This document shows, in pieces, positions 36,372 through 47,489 of a DNA stretch of 64,000 nucleotides (position 1 is the first letter of the stretch; every line of letters starts with the position of its first letter). The stretch is from contig JAJEKV010000019.1 in NCBI GenBank assembly GCA_021234155.1, positions 1,312,339 to 1,376,338 of the forward strand. The letters are read 5' to 3'. The position numbers were made by a program, and so were the translations under genes. The notes under the pieces were generated by a model. That model had not been told where the DNA came from and did no database searches. It was given only the letters and a program-made list of their open reading frames with translations. The DNA comes from Isoetes taiwanensis. Lineage: Eukaryota; Streptophyta; Lycopodiopsida; Isoetales; Isoetaceae.

Positions 36372-36512
36372 CTTGTGGAGCCAAGAAGGAGCAAAATGGA
36401 AAGGAGCTCAAGAGAACGCCGATGACTGGAAATGAGACAAGAGGCAGAATAAATAGGAGACATGAGAAAGGACGTCCCCATCCAAGGAATGTCGGTTCTA
36501 TTGCTATCGCAA
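36372..36512 (-). repeat. Inverted repeat partner of 28322-28465
   Basis: This is the reverse complement of 28322-28465. At its right edge GGTTCTATTGC-TATC-GCAATAGAACC (36499-36525) forms a perfect hairpin, so the repeat ends in a short palindrome here. Confidence 0.85.
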
Positions 36513-38916
36513 TAGAACCGTGGCATTCCTAGGATGGGTCCTATGACACAACAACTTGGCCGATAGAAGAGGAATCTACCTCATAAAGACTGAGGCAAAC
36601 GAAGACAACTAGGAGAATACTTGGATGACTTGTTAAAATAGGCAACTGGAACCAATAAGAATAACATGTTAAGCAAGCAGATGAAGTAACTGAGGTCATC
36701 AGAGCAAGAGGTATGATAACAGAATTAAGGCAAGTCAAGAGGTCGGACGAACAAATGAAGGCAAGACGGATAAAAGAACTAAGACGTATCAAGAGGTAGG
36801 ATGAAAGGAAAAAGAGGAAACACAATGTGAAAAGGGACTAAAAACAAGAGAAAAGAAAATACAGCCGTGGTAGATACCCATATTCCAAGTCTAACATGTA
36901 CCAATCCACAAAGACCACAGATGAACAACTGTGGGCATCCAGATCAAACACACTCAACATGAAAAAATACAAGAACATGTCAACTAATCATAAACACCAC
37001 CAGAGTGGAAAAAGAGCATGACTAGTTTAAGAACTAGAAAAAACAAAGACAATTGCAATACCAAAAACAGGCCAAACCTACAACCAAAGGAGAATGAAGA
37101 TAATGGATAAACTGCTAGAAATGAACAGAATGCACCAGCCAAAACACACATCTAAGAATTGGTAAGAGCCATGATGCAAGAAACGGAGATCAATGGGACG
37201 CTATGATCAAAGGCATAACGAAAGTGCAAATAGAGCAATATGGCCAAAGGAAATATGGAAGTGCAGGAGGACTATCAAATTGGGACTAACCTAACGAGAG
37301 TTACTACCGGAACGTAGTATAGCGAATGTTCGAATGGGAGTAACAGAAGAAATGAGCAATTGGAGCAAAATAAAATATAATGGAAAAACTGAGGCCAATG
37401 GAACTCATGAGATCAAAAAGCGAGAAGGTAATAATAAGACTCAATGGAGAAAACAAACTAGATGGAGCAGAGATATGATTAAAGCGAACCGGGGTAAAAT
37501 AAAGTAATGGAGTAATGCAACTACTCACCTCGAAAAAATGAGTATGGAACAATATGGAGCAAATGGAAAGAAAGAACAAAAGCAGTAGAAGAAATAAAGC
37601 AAGAAGTTCAGATGAGAAGACGAAGTAAAGAAACCAACTAAGTCATAAAGCAAAGGAGAAACCAACCACTAGTATAAGATCACAAAAATCCATGACAACC
37701 CCGCAAAAAGCCATGAAAAGGAAAATGAACAAAATTAGGTGCAATACTAATGCTCAGACAATGAACATCGAACCATATAAACTGAACACGAAGAATGTAA
37801 GGAGAAAAAATCAACGGAGGATGGGGAACGGGATCGTGAATAAAGGAACTGAGCATATAGATAACAGAAAAATGGTAACAAACCATAAGAAAAGAAGGAG
37901 GTTGAACACTGGGTGACCAAGAATAAGAAGACCTAAGTGAGGGAGTAAGCAGTACAAAGGGCAATCAAGAATAAAAAAGAGCAACTGACAACCTTGGGCA
38001 AAGCCATGTCGCGGAAGTAAATGGAATAATTCAGGACAAAAAGAACGTGGCAGCTTTGAAAAGAGGTTTGAATGAAACAAGGACCAGAAAAAAGAGAGCT
38101 GGGACAAATCAATTTAAGGGGACAAATAGCAAAGTCGAAAAGGCTAATAGGCCAACAAATTCGGGGAGCAAAAAGCCATTAGAATGGATCATACCTGCAA
38201 AATATAACTAATTTTGATGGCAAAACAAAGAATCCACACCACACAAAGGAAAAAGCAATTAAAATTAGAAACCACGACCAAAAAGAAAAAATGGGATAAA
38301 TGAGCAATGGTCCTAGAAGCATAGAATGTCTCAAAGCTGTGGAGAAAATTTGAATAACGAAGCAAGGACCATACAGAATATGAAAAGCAATGGAGAACAT
38401 GCGGTAAAAGAAATAGTGCAAGCATAGAGAATACCAAATGAAAAACTACAAGACGGCGAGAATAGAGAGAAAAGAATCACCCCTAACGAAACCGACGAAC
38501 CACGTAATCGTAAAAATCAGCAACCATAGGGGACCCATAGCCTGCAGAAAGTGATTAACAACATACCAAGGAGAAAACAATGGGACAAAATAGATGCGCA
38601 TCGATGCTACCATAGACTGAAAAGATGGAAAACTATGGAATAGTCAAGTAATAAAGTAGATATACGATAGAAACCACTATATGCCCAATGGATGCTCCCA
38701 CCTAAAAAATGAAATTTTCAATGCAAAATATTTTGAATAATGAAGCGAACATGAAAGGCAATGGAAAACACGCGGTAAAAGAAATAGTGCAAGCATAGAA
38801 TACCAAATGAAAAACTACAGAAAGGCAAAAATAGAGAGAAAAGAATCAACTCTAACGAAACCAAAGAACCATGTAATCGTAAAACATCAGCAATTATCGG
38901 AGACCCAAGAATGAAG
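36513..38916. other. A-rich, T-poor tract without genes
   Basis: Over about 2.4 kb the plus strand is dominated by A and G, with little T. Minus-strand frames (for example 36541-36825, 37304-37579, 37680-37964, 38179-38437) are Phe/Ser/Leu-rich purely from composition. No domains. Within it, a stretch near 38400-38520 is repeated at about 38765-38890 (TAAAAGAAATAGTGCAAGCA...). It may be the body of an old element read on the minus strand as T-rich text. Confidence 0.45.
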
Positions 38917-40182
38917 GAATATACACCTTATATAATTAAAAATGCCGTTAGCGCCTGAGGCGCCGTTCTTGGCCGGCTAGGGGGCAGCGGCCGCCCTCCC
39001 TCCCGCAAGCCATCACAGCGGATTCATGCAGGGAAATCAGAGCTTTTGGATGCTAGGCAAGGCAGATGGACAGAGTTTTCCTGGGACAGAACAACAGATG
39101 CTTAGATTTCTTCCTTTTTCTGGTGGCAATTCTTGGGCAGCAGGTATCCACTAACGTGGTTTCTTTCTTTGGTGCATAAGCATTATGTCTATTGCTCTAG
39201 AGTAGAGTAGACATGCTGAAAGGGTAAATCCAGCAGCAGTTGGAGGTTGGCCTATAAGGTAAAGAAGGGAAAAAGAAGCAAGATTTGAAAAAGGATTTGA
39301 TTTATGTCATACAGAAGTAAAATCTAGTTCTTGGAAAAATCTATTCATGGTCTTTTTCTTCCACCATTTCTTTCTAGCAGAAATGTCTTGTAGATGAATT
39401 GGACGATCAGAAAGATGTTTTTTGAATAGGAGAACCCTTTTGATCAGCACATAATTTCTGAGATTTGAATTGGAAATGCAAAAGACAACGTTCTATGACT
39501 AATAATTTGCAAAAGCGAGAAAGATTATCTTGAGCACTCGGTTCTTGGTACTGCTATGCCAAGAACCTCATCATGACCAGAATAAGCACTGAAGCTTCAC
39601 TGGTTATGCTCAAATATATGTTTGAGTGTTATTCTAAGCACTCGGTTCTTGGTACTGCTATGCCAAGAACCTCATGACCGTATTAAGCAATCTTGGCGCT
39701 TAACTGGTTGTGCTAAAATATATGTTTGAGGAAGCTTCCGCCAATCGATGCTTGAGCATCTTTCTAGTCTGTGTTTTTGTCATACAGATATACAGCTATG
39801 CCTTGCACTGAGTAAGGTTAGATATTCCTATTCCTCTCCTAAGAAATTTTGAAGTATTCAACTGATTCCTCTAAGAAGATTACATCATTCAGGAGCCAGC
39901 ATGGTTTGCTTTTGTATTGTCATTTATCTACTAGTTACCAGGTGGGAAGAGTAATCCGATCACATCAAGCATATCAGCTATCAGAGCAATTCATGTGCTT
40001 CATGTATATCTGTTGTAGAGCATTTAATAAGTTTCTGCAAAATAGAGAATGAAGATGTTGAGATTACTCCTGTAGTAATTCTCTATGAGCATGAAACATT
40101 GTACTTTTGTACTTTTTTATCTATATAATACAAAAATTCTCGTTCCCTCAAAAAAAAAAAAAAGAAAGAATATACACCTTAT
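38917..40182 (+). mobile_element. Poly(A)-tailed retroposed insertion
   Basis: A 15 bp target duplication, GAATATACACCTTAT, lies at 38917-38931 and 40168-40182. Between them is 1.2 kb ending in an A-run (about 40150-40167). This is the signature of LINE-machinery retroposition of an RNA. The insert starts with a GC-rich segment (GCGCCTGAGGCGCCG and CAGCGGCCGCCCTCCC) and has no long ORF. It is either a SINE-like or non-coding RNA copy or a degraded processed pseudogene. Confidence 0.85.
39532..39730 (+). repeat. Tandem hairpin repeat in retroposed insertion
   Basis: A unit of about 104 bp is present twice. Each begins AGCACTCGGTTCTTGGTACT and contains the hairpin GGTTCTTGG-TACTGCTATG-CCAAGAACC (39540-39567 and 39644-39671), followed by CTCATGACC-like and AAATATATGTTTGAG text. 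Both hairpins are perfect. Confidence 0.85.
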
Positions 40183-42495
40183 GTGCCTACCATCAAATAT
40201 TTGAGCTGATATGTTGCAGGTCTATTATAGCTTGATGTTGGTGCATCCGTGGAAGATATGATACACTTATGAGTTCAGATGACATTATAATTTGGTAAAT
40301 GCTGAGAGAGTTCGTTTTACACATGTAGCTGGGCAGAAACGAATGGAAAATGGATGAAGCAAGGCGGATGAGGAAGAAACACTGCTCGAGCCAGTTATTC
40401 TAAAATTTAGACAAAAATTTAGACAAAACACATGAAGTTGCACCAGAGTTCAATGCCATGGATTAGTCATGAGTAAGTCTAATGCCCTGGATTAGTCATG
40501 AGTAAGTCTACTTGGTTGGAGAGAGACCACACATCTCAAATTGATTTAGAATTAACCCTAAAAGTATAAAAGTTTCTAAAGACTGACATGCATAAAATGC
40601 AAGGTTCACTTGAAGTCTAAGTGTCAGATCTCACCTGAACTTTGATGTAGCATCGCCAAAGGTCACTAAGCATCATTGTGATAGACCCTCTCTGGTGAAG
40701 TGCGTTTGCAAATTTAGAAGTATTGATTGTGGAAATATTAACATGCCCTACACTGGGGTGGTATTGTTATAGCATAGTTGCTTGGTGAAAGGCCAAATAA
40801 GAACCTTAACCAATATTTACATAATGTCACCTTAAGTGCTCAATGAAATGAGCTTTAAAACTATGCCTATATGCGTAGTTTGCATTATAGATTAATAAAA
40901 GCCTCCAAACTCACCATCATGGAAAATAAGCCAAGTAGCAACAATATCAGATTGCACTTGCAATGCAAATTCCATTTCGGCTGAGGTCCTGCTAAGAATG
41001 TCTCAAGGACCATGGATAATCTAGCATGTATCAATCATGCCAATAACAACTGCTCTTCATAATCTCACACTGGTGGTTAAAACACTTGTGCCAAGAACTA
41101 CCAGCAAGGTATTTGCAGCAAATAGCTATGCATTATTCTCTGTCATTCTAAGTATTAGTCTTAACTTAGCTGCTGACTTCGTCAACATTTCGAAAGATCG
41201 GACATGAACTCTACCAACAATCAAATAGATAAGTAAATCAAGAAACATACTTCTCCTTTGAAAGAGTTTGGCGATAATAGAGTAATCAAAATAAGCAATA
41301 CAACTCTTGCCGGATCCTGCATGAATACATGGCCGACATCGGTACCTTGACTAAGATGTAGTCCCGCCAAGCATACAACCCCCAAAAAAACTTGAAGACA
41401 GCTTTGAAATACTATAGCGGACCTAGCATCCCATGCAACTACCAGCTTATAATTTAATTATCAAATCGAACTATCACAAGACTTGTCACAAAGTACCACT
41501 AAAATTCAAAGAAACGCTATATGTTCCTTCAATTTTCAGACCCATTGAGCACTACATGAATAGAAAAAAATATACCTAACCCGACCTAGTTACAGTTGCC
41601 TCCTAGCTCAAGATTTTGCGTTTTCTTCCTTGGAAATTTATGCGCTTATTCCCGAATTTGGATCTCCCAATTGTTTGCATTCTACACACAACCGGATGTA
41701 GAAAGTTTCAAGATCATATGAGCAACATCTCATGTACTTTTACAAAGAATCGACACATTGATATATGCCAATGCCTTGAGTCTTTTATCATTAAAGGCAT
41801 CTATTTGTTGCTATATATATACCTAAATACTAATACCCTCTCAGTACAGATAAATATACTCTCCATTCTACCTAAAGACTAATTAAGAGCCAATTGCTGT
41901 TGTGAAAAAGCAAAATGATATTTCTTCCCAGATGGTGCACAAATCCCAAGGCTCTGATGTAACCAGACTGGCTTATTTGACAAAAGTTGAGTCAATTTTA
42001 ACAAAGAGTGATTGTTGTCTTGGCTGATGCAAGCCCTGCGTTTGATGCTCCGATGTCGGCATTTTGAAAATTATTTACAATACAGGGATATTTAAACAAA
42101 TACACAAAGTTTTCCAAAATAATAATCACAAAGTACCTTTTTCAGAAATAAGCGCATGGTACTCTACTAATTTTGCAAATGATTGTACCTTGTACTTTGG
42201 GTTCTGTATAATTGACAGTGCTTTCCATGCTGATTCATAAGATAACTGATGAGATTTTATACGCAGCTTCTAATAGGAAATTTACCATACCAAGGTCTGG
42301 ATTCGAAAAACTACCAAAGGACCTCCTAATGTAGGGATTTCCACCTGAATAGGCCTGCATTGCAGGGGTCCAAATCTAAGAGTAATAAAATAGAATAGAT
42401 AAAAACAGAGACAACGTGCATGCAGAAATTTTAGATTGGATGTGAAGGATCAGAAATACCTGGAAGGATGATCCTATGCTAAGAATGAGACTCCT
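40183..42495. other. No recognisable gene; 29 bp tandem repeat
   Basis: Non-coding AT-rich text. A 29 bp unit (AATGCCATGGATTAGTCATG...) is duplicated in tandem at 40452-40480 and 40481-40509. Confidence 0.4.
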
Positions 42496-42691
42496 CACTA
42501 CTACAAAAATAGGTAGAAATGGCACAAAAGTGACATTTATCCTCCGCCTTTTTACTGGGCGTAAACGTCACTTTTGTGCCATTTATGACGTTTGTGCTCC
42601 CCAAATGGCACAAAAGTGACGTTTATGCCCGGTAAAAAGGCAGAGGATAAGTGTCACTTTTGTGCCATTTCTACCTCTTTTTGTAGTAGTG
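42496..42691. mobile_element. CACTA-type MITE, 196 bp
   Basis: Terminal inverted repeats begin CACTACTACAAAAATAGG and end in the complement, TTTTTGTAGTAGTG. A 3 bp target duplication CCT flanks it (42493-42495 and 42692-42694). The CACTA start and 3 bp duplication fit the CACTA/En-Spm superfamily. Inside, the motif GGCACAAAAGTGAC and its complement occur twice each, making the element almost one long hairpin. No coding capacity. Confidence 0.9.
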
Positions 42692-43264
42692 CCTCTATAT
42701 ATACCTAGACCAATGGTTAGGACCACACCACTCCAATGGATGAGATCATGCCAAGTGTCACATATGCACATAGTTCTGGAATGTTCAGAACCTTCTACAA
42801 CTGCTATGCATATAAGAAAGATGTAAGGTAATATTTTCAAAGAATATGGATAGCTCAGTTAGCAAAGGTATGTGGCTTGCAACCAGAGAATTTCAAGTTC
42901 AAACTTGGCCTTGTGCAACTACATTTTTGTTATGAGCATAGGACAATAGCTTTCTAGGTTCAATCACTTGGAGAACATCCTTTTCAATGATAAGTGATTG
43001 GGTGTAGATCATGATCACCTCCCTCCTATGACAAGATGCTCCCAAGAGCAAAATCTAATGCGTCAGCTTCGAGAACATAGGGTTGCAAAGGATCTAGGTG
43101 TGCAAGGACAGATGCCGCTGTGAAAGCATGCTTCAAAGTGATAAATGCTAATTCTATTTCAACTGTACTCAAAAGGAACATCCTTTCCAGTAAGAGATGT
43201 CAAAGGCAAGACAATCTCCAAATAGTCCTTGATAAAGTGGCTTGGCTTGGCTTGGTTGATAGAT
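42692..43264. other. SINE body and unassigned sequence
   Basis: Contains the tRNA-like head at 42848 listed separately, followed by text without known domains. Confidence 0.35.
42848..42912 (+). repeat. tRNA-like SINE head
   Basis: GGATAGCTCAGTTAGCAAAG carries an A box (TAGCTCAGTTAG), a TGGCTTGCAACCAGA anticodon-arm-like segment (loop with TGC) and a B box AGTTCAAACTTGG at normal spacing. The acceptor stem does not pair well, so it is a SINE head or pseudo-tRNA rather than a functional tRNA-Ala gene. Confidence 0.55.
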
Positions 43265-43745
43265 TCAAGGTCCATGGAAATAAGAAGGAAGGTATTGAAA
43301 ATGCCCATTTAAAAACTGAGCAGTCAAATTATTGATTGGTAAATAGAAACCTGTGATGCTGCCAACCTCCTTAGCTTTTTGAAATTTATCATGTAGAGGC
43401 TCCAAAGTTACGATGAAGAGAAAGGGTATCAAGGGGTAGCCTTGCTTGACCTCTCTTATGATTTCAGGTGCTGCATTCACAATCGTTGAGAACTAATGAA
43501 GTCGAGTACTGGAGGATGCTAGAAAAGAGCACGATGGAGTTAACACTAAATCCTAACTTTTTGCAGCATAATTCCAAGAAATTCTAGTTTACTATATCAA
43601 AGGCCTTGGTAATGTCTAGTTCTAAGAGAGCCACATCTTGATTAAAATCCTTTGTTCAGAGCCCCAAAGTTGCAGTGTCCACATTATCCAAGATAGCCAT
43701 GTGGCAGGCATCACTTAGGCCATATGACGAGCATGCACTTAAGTT
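43265..43745 (-). pseudogene. LINE reverse transcriptase fragment
   Basis: Minus-strand frames give LLELDITKAFDIVN, matching RT motif A (LDFxKAFDxVxW) near 43600, then NFLELCCKKLGFS, and then REVKQGYPLIPFLFIVTLEP, which corresponds to the RT motif B region (RGVRQGCPLSPLLFxLxxEPL). Stops and a frame break separate them. The downstream YADD motif is not present. It is a decayed LINE relic with no intact frame. Confidence 0.85.
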
Positions 43746-44487
43746 TTGAGGCTATATCCAAGGATGGTTGAAATGCCAGTCTTTGATTAACGCACTTGAA
43801 CCTGCTTTCATATCGTTTTTGTTTGGTCTCCATAGACGATAAAAATCCCATTCTATTCTAGTTCTATATTATTCTTTCCTACCACCTTGACAATGAAGGC
43901 GGACAAAGATCTACATTAGTTAGAGGACATCTCTCATAGACTCATCACTTGGAGGCAATAAAACCATAATGAACAAGATGCAGCCAAACATTAATTTTTT
44001 TCCCTAGTATATAGAAGCTCTTTCTCTGGCTTCCTTATTTCATAGGGAGAGGCAGCACTAACAACTTAACCTTGCAAAGTCTGACATTGACCTTTTTTGC
44101 CTGCCAAGGTCCTTGTAATCTCCCACATGGCAAAAATCTACCACATGGCAAAAATAGTCTAGTTTTCTTCCATTTTGTTCGAAGCCTTAACATAAAACTT
44201 TTCATTTTGGCATGTAATAAAGCTAGATCCACTATTTTGTGCACTCTTTTTATTTATAAATATTTTTTATTTAATTTGCAAATTTAGATTAACGATCTAA
44301 ATCTTTTGAGTGGATAAATGCTACCAAGCTATAATATAAGATTCTCAAGCAAATAAAAGGTGGGTGTCTAAGTTGTACTACTATTGTAGTGGCTTTGAGC
44401 CATGTAATTATGGCATCAAGGCTACAATAGAAAAAGGTGGGCCATCTAAATATAGAGGAGGAACCATTATATATACAAGAAACTTAT
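43746..44487. other. No recognisable gene
   Basis: Short frames are present on both strands around 44035-44290. A direct repeat CCACATGGCAAAAAT is present twice near 44125-44153. No known domains. Confidence 0.35.
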
Positions 44488-44511
44488 CGCGGCGGCCTAT
44501 CGGCCGCCGCG
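44488..44511. repeat. GC-rich perfect hairpin
   Basis: Arms CGCGGCGGCC and GGCCGCCGCG around a 4 base loop, in AT-rich surroundings. Outer bases (AGAAAC ... GTTTCT) extend the pairing imperfectly. It may be the centre of an old foldback element. Confidence 0.85.
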
Positions 44512-44829
44512 AACGTTTCTCTTCCCCAACTCGTCTATACACGCTAAACATGCACAATTTGAATCTACATTTCGTTGTCTTGTATTCAGTGCCCCGCACG
44601 ATAGAAGGGTGATGACCATAACGACAGGGCGGATCAAGGTTTCAGGTTCTCAAAGCATTGGACAGGGTGCAAATACAGCTATACCACTTCAATACAATGG
44701 TGATTGCTACATATGCACACGACCCTTCTGCATCTCATCTGTAACCAAATCATTGAGTCGATTATATAACCACGATCCGGCCACAGGGAAGCCCGGATCT
44801 CTGCCCTCAAATCTCTCTGCCGTTGTTTC

Positions 44830-44920
44830 GGGCCACGAACACGCGGGATTTGAACCCGTGCTACTGCCTTGTGTTCATGTGCCCATACGATACATGGAAG
44901 CCATTTCTAGTCACCATGAA
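44830..44920 (-). repeat. Possible tRNA-like sequence
   Basis: The minus strand contains a perfect B-box context, CACGGGTTCAAATCCCGCG (44838-44856), with a weak A-box candidate TGGCTTCCATGTA about 45 nt upstream. The stems do not fold convincingly. Listed as a probable SINE or pseudo-tRNA. Confidence 0.3.
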
Positions 44921-44991
44921 ATTTCCGCCATGTCACTGTGGTACTATTTGCAATTTACTTGTTCTTTTTAGTATCATCGTTTCTTTTTTCA

Positions 44992-45303
44992 ACCATCCGA
45001 CGGTAGTCAGTGGGTTTTGAGCCTGGGTGGGGGTTGCCCGTAACCAATAGCTTAACCACTAGGCCACCAGCCGCGATGTTTCATGTTTTTCTATTGCCAC
45101 CATCCTACGGTAGTCAGTGGGTTTTGAGCCTGGGTGGGGATCTCCCATTACCAATGGCCTGACCACTAGGCCACCGGCGCGACGGATATCCTTTTCATTC
45201 CTTCTTTTTTTAAAACCATCCGATGCTAGTCAGTGGGCTTTGATCCTGGCTGGGGGCCACCCATCACCAATAGATTTACCACTAGACCATCACCGCGATG
45301 GAT
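44992..45303 (-). repeat. Tandem array of three tRNA-like units
   Basis: Three copies, with starts about 108-115 bp apart (tRNA-like parts 45003-45078, 45111-45183 and 45226-45300). On the minus strand each reads GGTGGCCTAGTGGTTAAGCT or close variants (A box), then a GGCTCAAAACCC-type B box about 28 nt later, ending in CACTGACTACC and GGATGGT. The units are 75-90 percent alike by eye. They are SINE-head-like and tandem, just downstream of the Helitron helicase gene. Confidence 0.75.
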
Positions 45304-45607
45304 GGATTTTATTTGTTCACTTAGATCAAGCATGGAGGGAGGAAATTTCATGGTAATGAAATGGCATGTCATGTATCATATGGGCGATAATAGTACCCAA
45401 AGTAAAAGTAGAGGGATGTACCTTATTTGAAGCCGATTCTTGGTATTATTGTTACTTGTTTATCCCAGAATGAAAATGGAAAGTGGAGAAGAGCAATTTG
45501 CTGCAATAGTAGAATTTCCTTCCAATCCATTAGCAAGGGAAATAATATATGGAGAAAAAGAAATGCACCTCAATGGTAGATGTATTATATGCAAGAGAGA
45601 ATATACT

Positions 45608-47482
45608 TCAGAGCAGTTCCTTGTAGATGACATTCACAGTTGTTCTCGTGGTATTTTCTGGGGAGAGGAGTATTAGCAAGTCTTCTCTGTTCCGTACACG
45701 GGTGAAGGCCGTATACAATTGTCCATGTGCAAAAACGTTCGTACGCAGATCAATGACCACTCGATCCAATGTTAAACCCTGACAGCTATTGAACGTGGTT
45801 GAATATGATAGTCGGAGTGGTAATTGTCGTCTATGGATGGTCCATGGACGGTTTTCCGGTTGGTAGAAAAAGTCTGTTCTGGAAATTGGGTACGTGCTAC
45901 CTTCTGGATCACCCAAAACCTTCACCATCACAAACTTCTGGTGCATTGATTCGATCACAACTCTCGCATTCTTCACAAGACCCTTTTCCATGTCCAATCG
46001 TTTCATAACGTGGCATATTGCCCCAACTTTAAGTCTGAGCTCATGGTTGGGAATCCCAGAATGTGTAAAGTTGTTTAAGAAATCTGAAGTTGCATAGGGA
46101 TGATCATGGATGAGTTCGTCTTGCTCTGTTATGTGATCATGGCTGTAATACAACTTATCCTGACTTGGAACCTTGTTTAAAATGAGCTCGTTGAAGTCAT
46201 CAACATGCCTGTTGATCGGTGCAAGCGAAATTCGCTTGTCACATTCCACCGGGTCGCGAAGGACACTCGGTGGATAAAGGAATTCAACTGTATCAACGAC
46301 GCTAGTAGTTGTATTGAATAAATCCAAGGATACCGTGGTTTGCTCCCAGTTCTCCCCAATGTTGTCAACAAACTGCATGAGCTCTGGATCTCCTGCATTT
46401 CGTATCGGCTGATACAACCTCATCACACGAAAGGCCCTCCATAATGATGATGATTTTATAGATGCATTTAATGCTGCGATCCTCCCCCCGCCCTTCACGA
46501 CAGGGGCAACTTGTCTAAAGTCGCCAGCAGCTATAAAATGTTTTCCACCAAAAGGAAGGTTGTTTCCACACAACCGTTGCAGCACGTGATTTACGCTTTC
46601 TATAACGGCCTTATTGGCCATTGGGAACTCATCCCAAATAATGACCTTGGCTTCAATGATGAGTTGTGCTGCTCCTGAATCATTGTCTAACATCGAATGC
46701 AGCCCAGCATTGTTTTCAATTACAGGGATCTGAAACAGGGAGTGGGCTGTTCGGCCGCCTGCATATAGGCGAGCTGCCAGAGCTGTCGTACCGCACGGCA
46801 GGACTATGCCTCCGTTGCCACGAACGAGAAAGCATAAACATTTCAAGACAAATGTCTTCCCTGTGCCAGCTTTTCCATCTAGGAAGATAGGTGCATCGCT
46901 TTGAGGGGATTCTAACCACTGTCTCATGAAATTAAATATGTCCAGCTGGTTATTATTCATTATACTTGACATTTGCATTGTGGAATTTAGATATGATGCA
47001 TGGTCAGAAAATTTTGCTAGCTCATGCATCACATCTCTTCCAAGACGATGTTGCAATTGAAGGCCGAATGCCATGATGTTAGTGCCATGCTGTGCTAAAA
47101 TATTGTTGACTAAGTGCAGAGCCTCGTTGAAAGCAATTACATCATCACCTGGATACTCGTCTAACAAGTCAAGGCTCATAGGCACTTGAAACCTGGTCCA
47201 TAGATCAATAGCTGGTCCCTGGTCAAGCAGTAACATAGCAAAAAGGAAGCGTAACTGTACAGGACTTAACGACAGGGAAACTGCCTCTTCCATAACCAAC
47301 GCTGCTTCATTGTGGGACGCGAGCAACCCCCCTGCTTCTGCAGCCTGTTGATATGTTTCATAAGTTTGACCGTTGACGACCTTTAATTCACCCCACGATC
47401 TTGCAGGACGATGCAACAAAATTTGTCTTAGGTAGAATGGCTCGCCAACCTTCGGCAATAGCAAACGTATTCTACAGACCAA
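45608..47482 (-). CDS. Helitron PIF1-type helicase
   Basis: A 624-codon uninterrupted frame encodes the C-terminal helicase half of a Helitron RepHel protein. It begins at a TTG in the frame rather than a true start codon, because the N-terminal part lies upstream across the inserted element. Motifs in order: GEPFYLRQILLHRPA near the start; Walker A GKAGTGKTF (about residue 203); Walker B VIIWDEFPM; motif III AAGDFRQVAPVV; and motif VI region SCQGLTLDRVVIDL with YTAFTRVRN near the end. The protein would be a 5'-3' DNA helicase in the nucleus, unwinding the displaced strand during transposition. All helicase residues I can check are present, unusual given the broken Rep part. Host PIF1 is less likely because Helitron Rep blocks lie directly upstream. 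Confidence 0.88.
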   Translation of the reverse strand: MVCRIRLLLPKVGEPFYLRQILLHRPARSWGELKVVNGQTYETYQQAAEAGGLLASHNEAALVMEEAVSLSLSPVQLRFLFAMLLLDQGPAIDLWTRFQVPMSLDLLDEYPGDDVIAFNEALHLVNNILAQHGTNIMAFGLQLQHRLGRDVMHELAKFSDHASYLNSTMQMSSIMNNNQLDIFNFMRQWLESPQSDAPIFLDGKAGTGKTFVLKCLCFLVRGNGGIVLPCGTTALAARLYAGGRTAHSLFQIPVIENNAGLHSMLDNDSGAAQLIIEAKVIIWDEFPMANKAVIESVNHVLQRLCGNNLPFGGKHFIAAGDFRQVAPVVKGGGRIAALNASIKSSSLWRAFRVMRLYQPIRNAGDPELMQFVDNIGENWEQTTVSLDLFNTTTSVVDTVEFLYPPSVLRDPVECDKRISLAPINRHVDDFNELILNKVPSQDKLYYSHDHITEQDELIHDHPYATSDFLNNFTHSGIPNHELRLKVGAICHVMKRLDMEKGLVKNARVVIESMHQKFVMVKVLGDPEGSTYPISRTDFFYQPENRPWTIHRRQLPLRLSYSTTFNSCQGLTLDRVVIDLRTNVFAHGQLYTAFTRVRNREDLLILLSPENTTRTTVNVIYKELL

Positions 47483-47489
47483 TGGCTGC

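Noticed and set aside
36541-38437. Several minus-strand hydrophobic ORFs resembling membrane proteins
   Set aside because: They arise from the T-rich minus strand (Phe, Ser and Leu codons). They lack domains and overlap in different frames.
42848-42912. Functional tRNA-Ala gene
   Set aside because: A and B boxes are present, but the acceptor and T stems do not pair, so it is read as a SINE head.
45608-47482. Host PIF1 helicase gene
   Set aside because: Helitron N-terminal and HUH Rep blocks lie directly upstream on the same strand, and the spacing fits RepHel.
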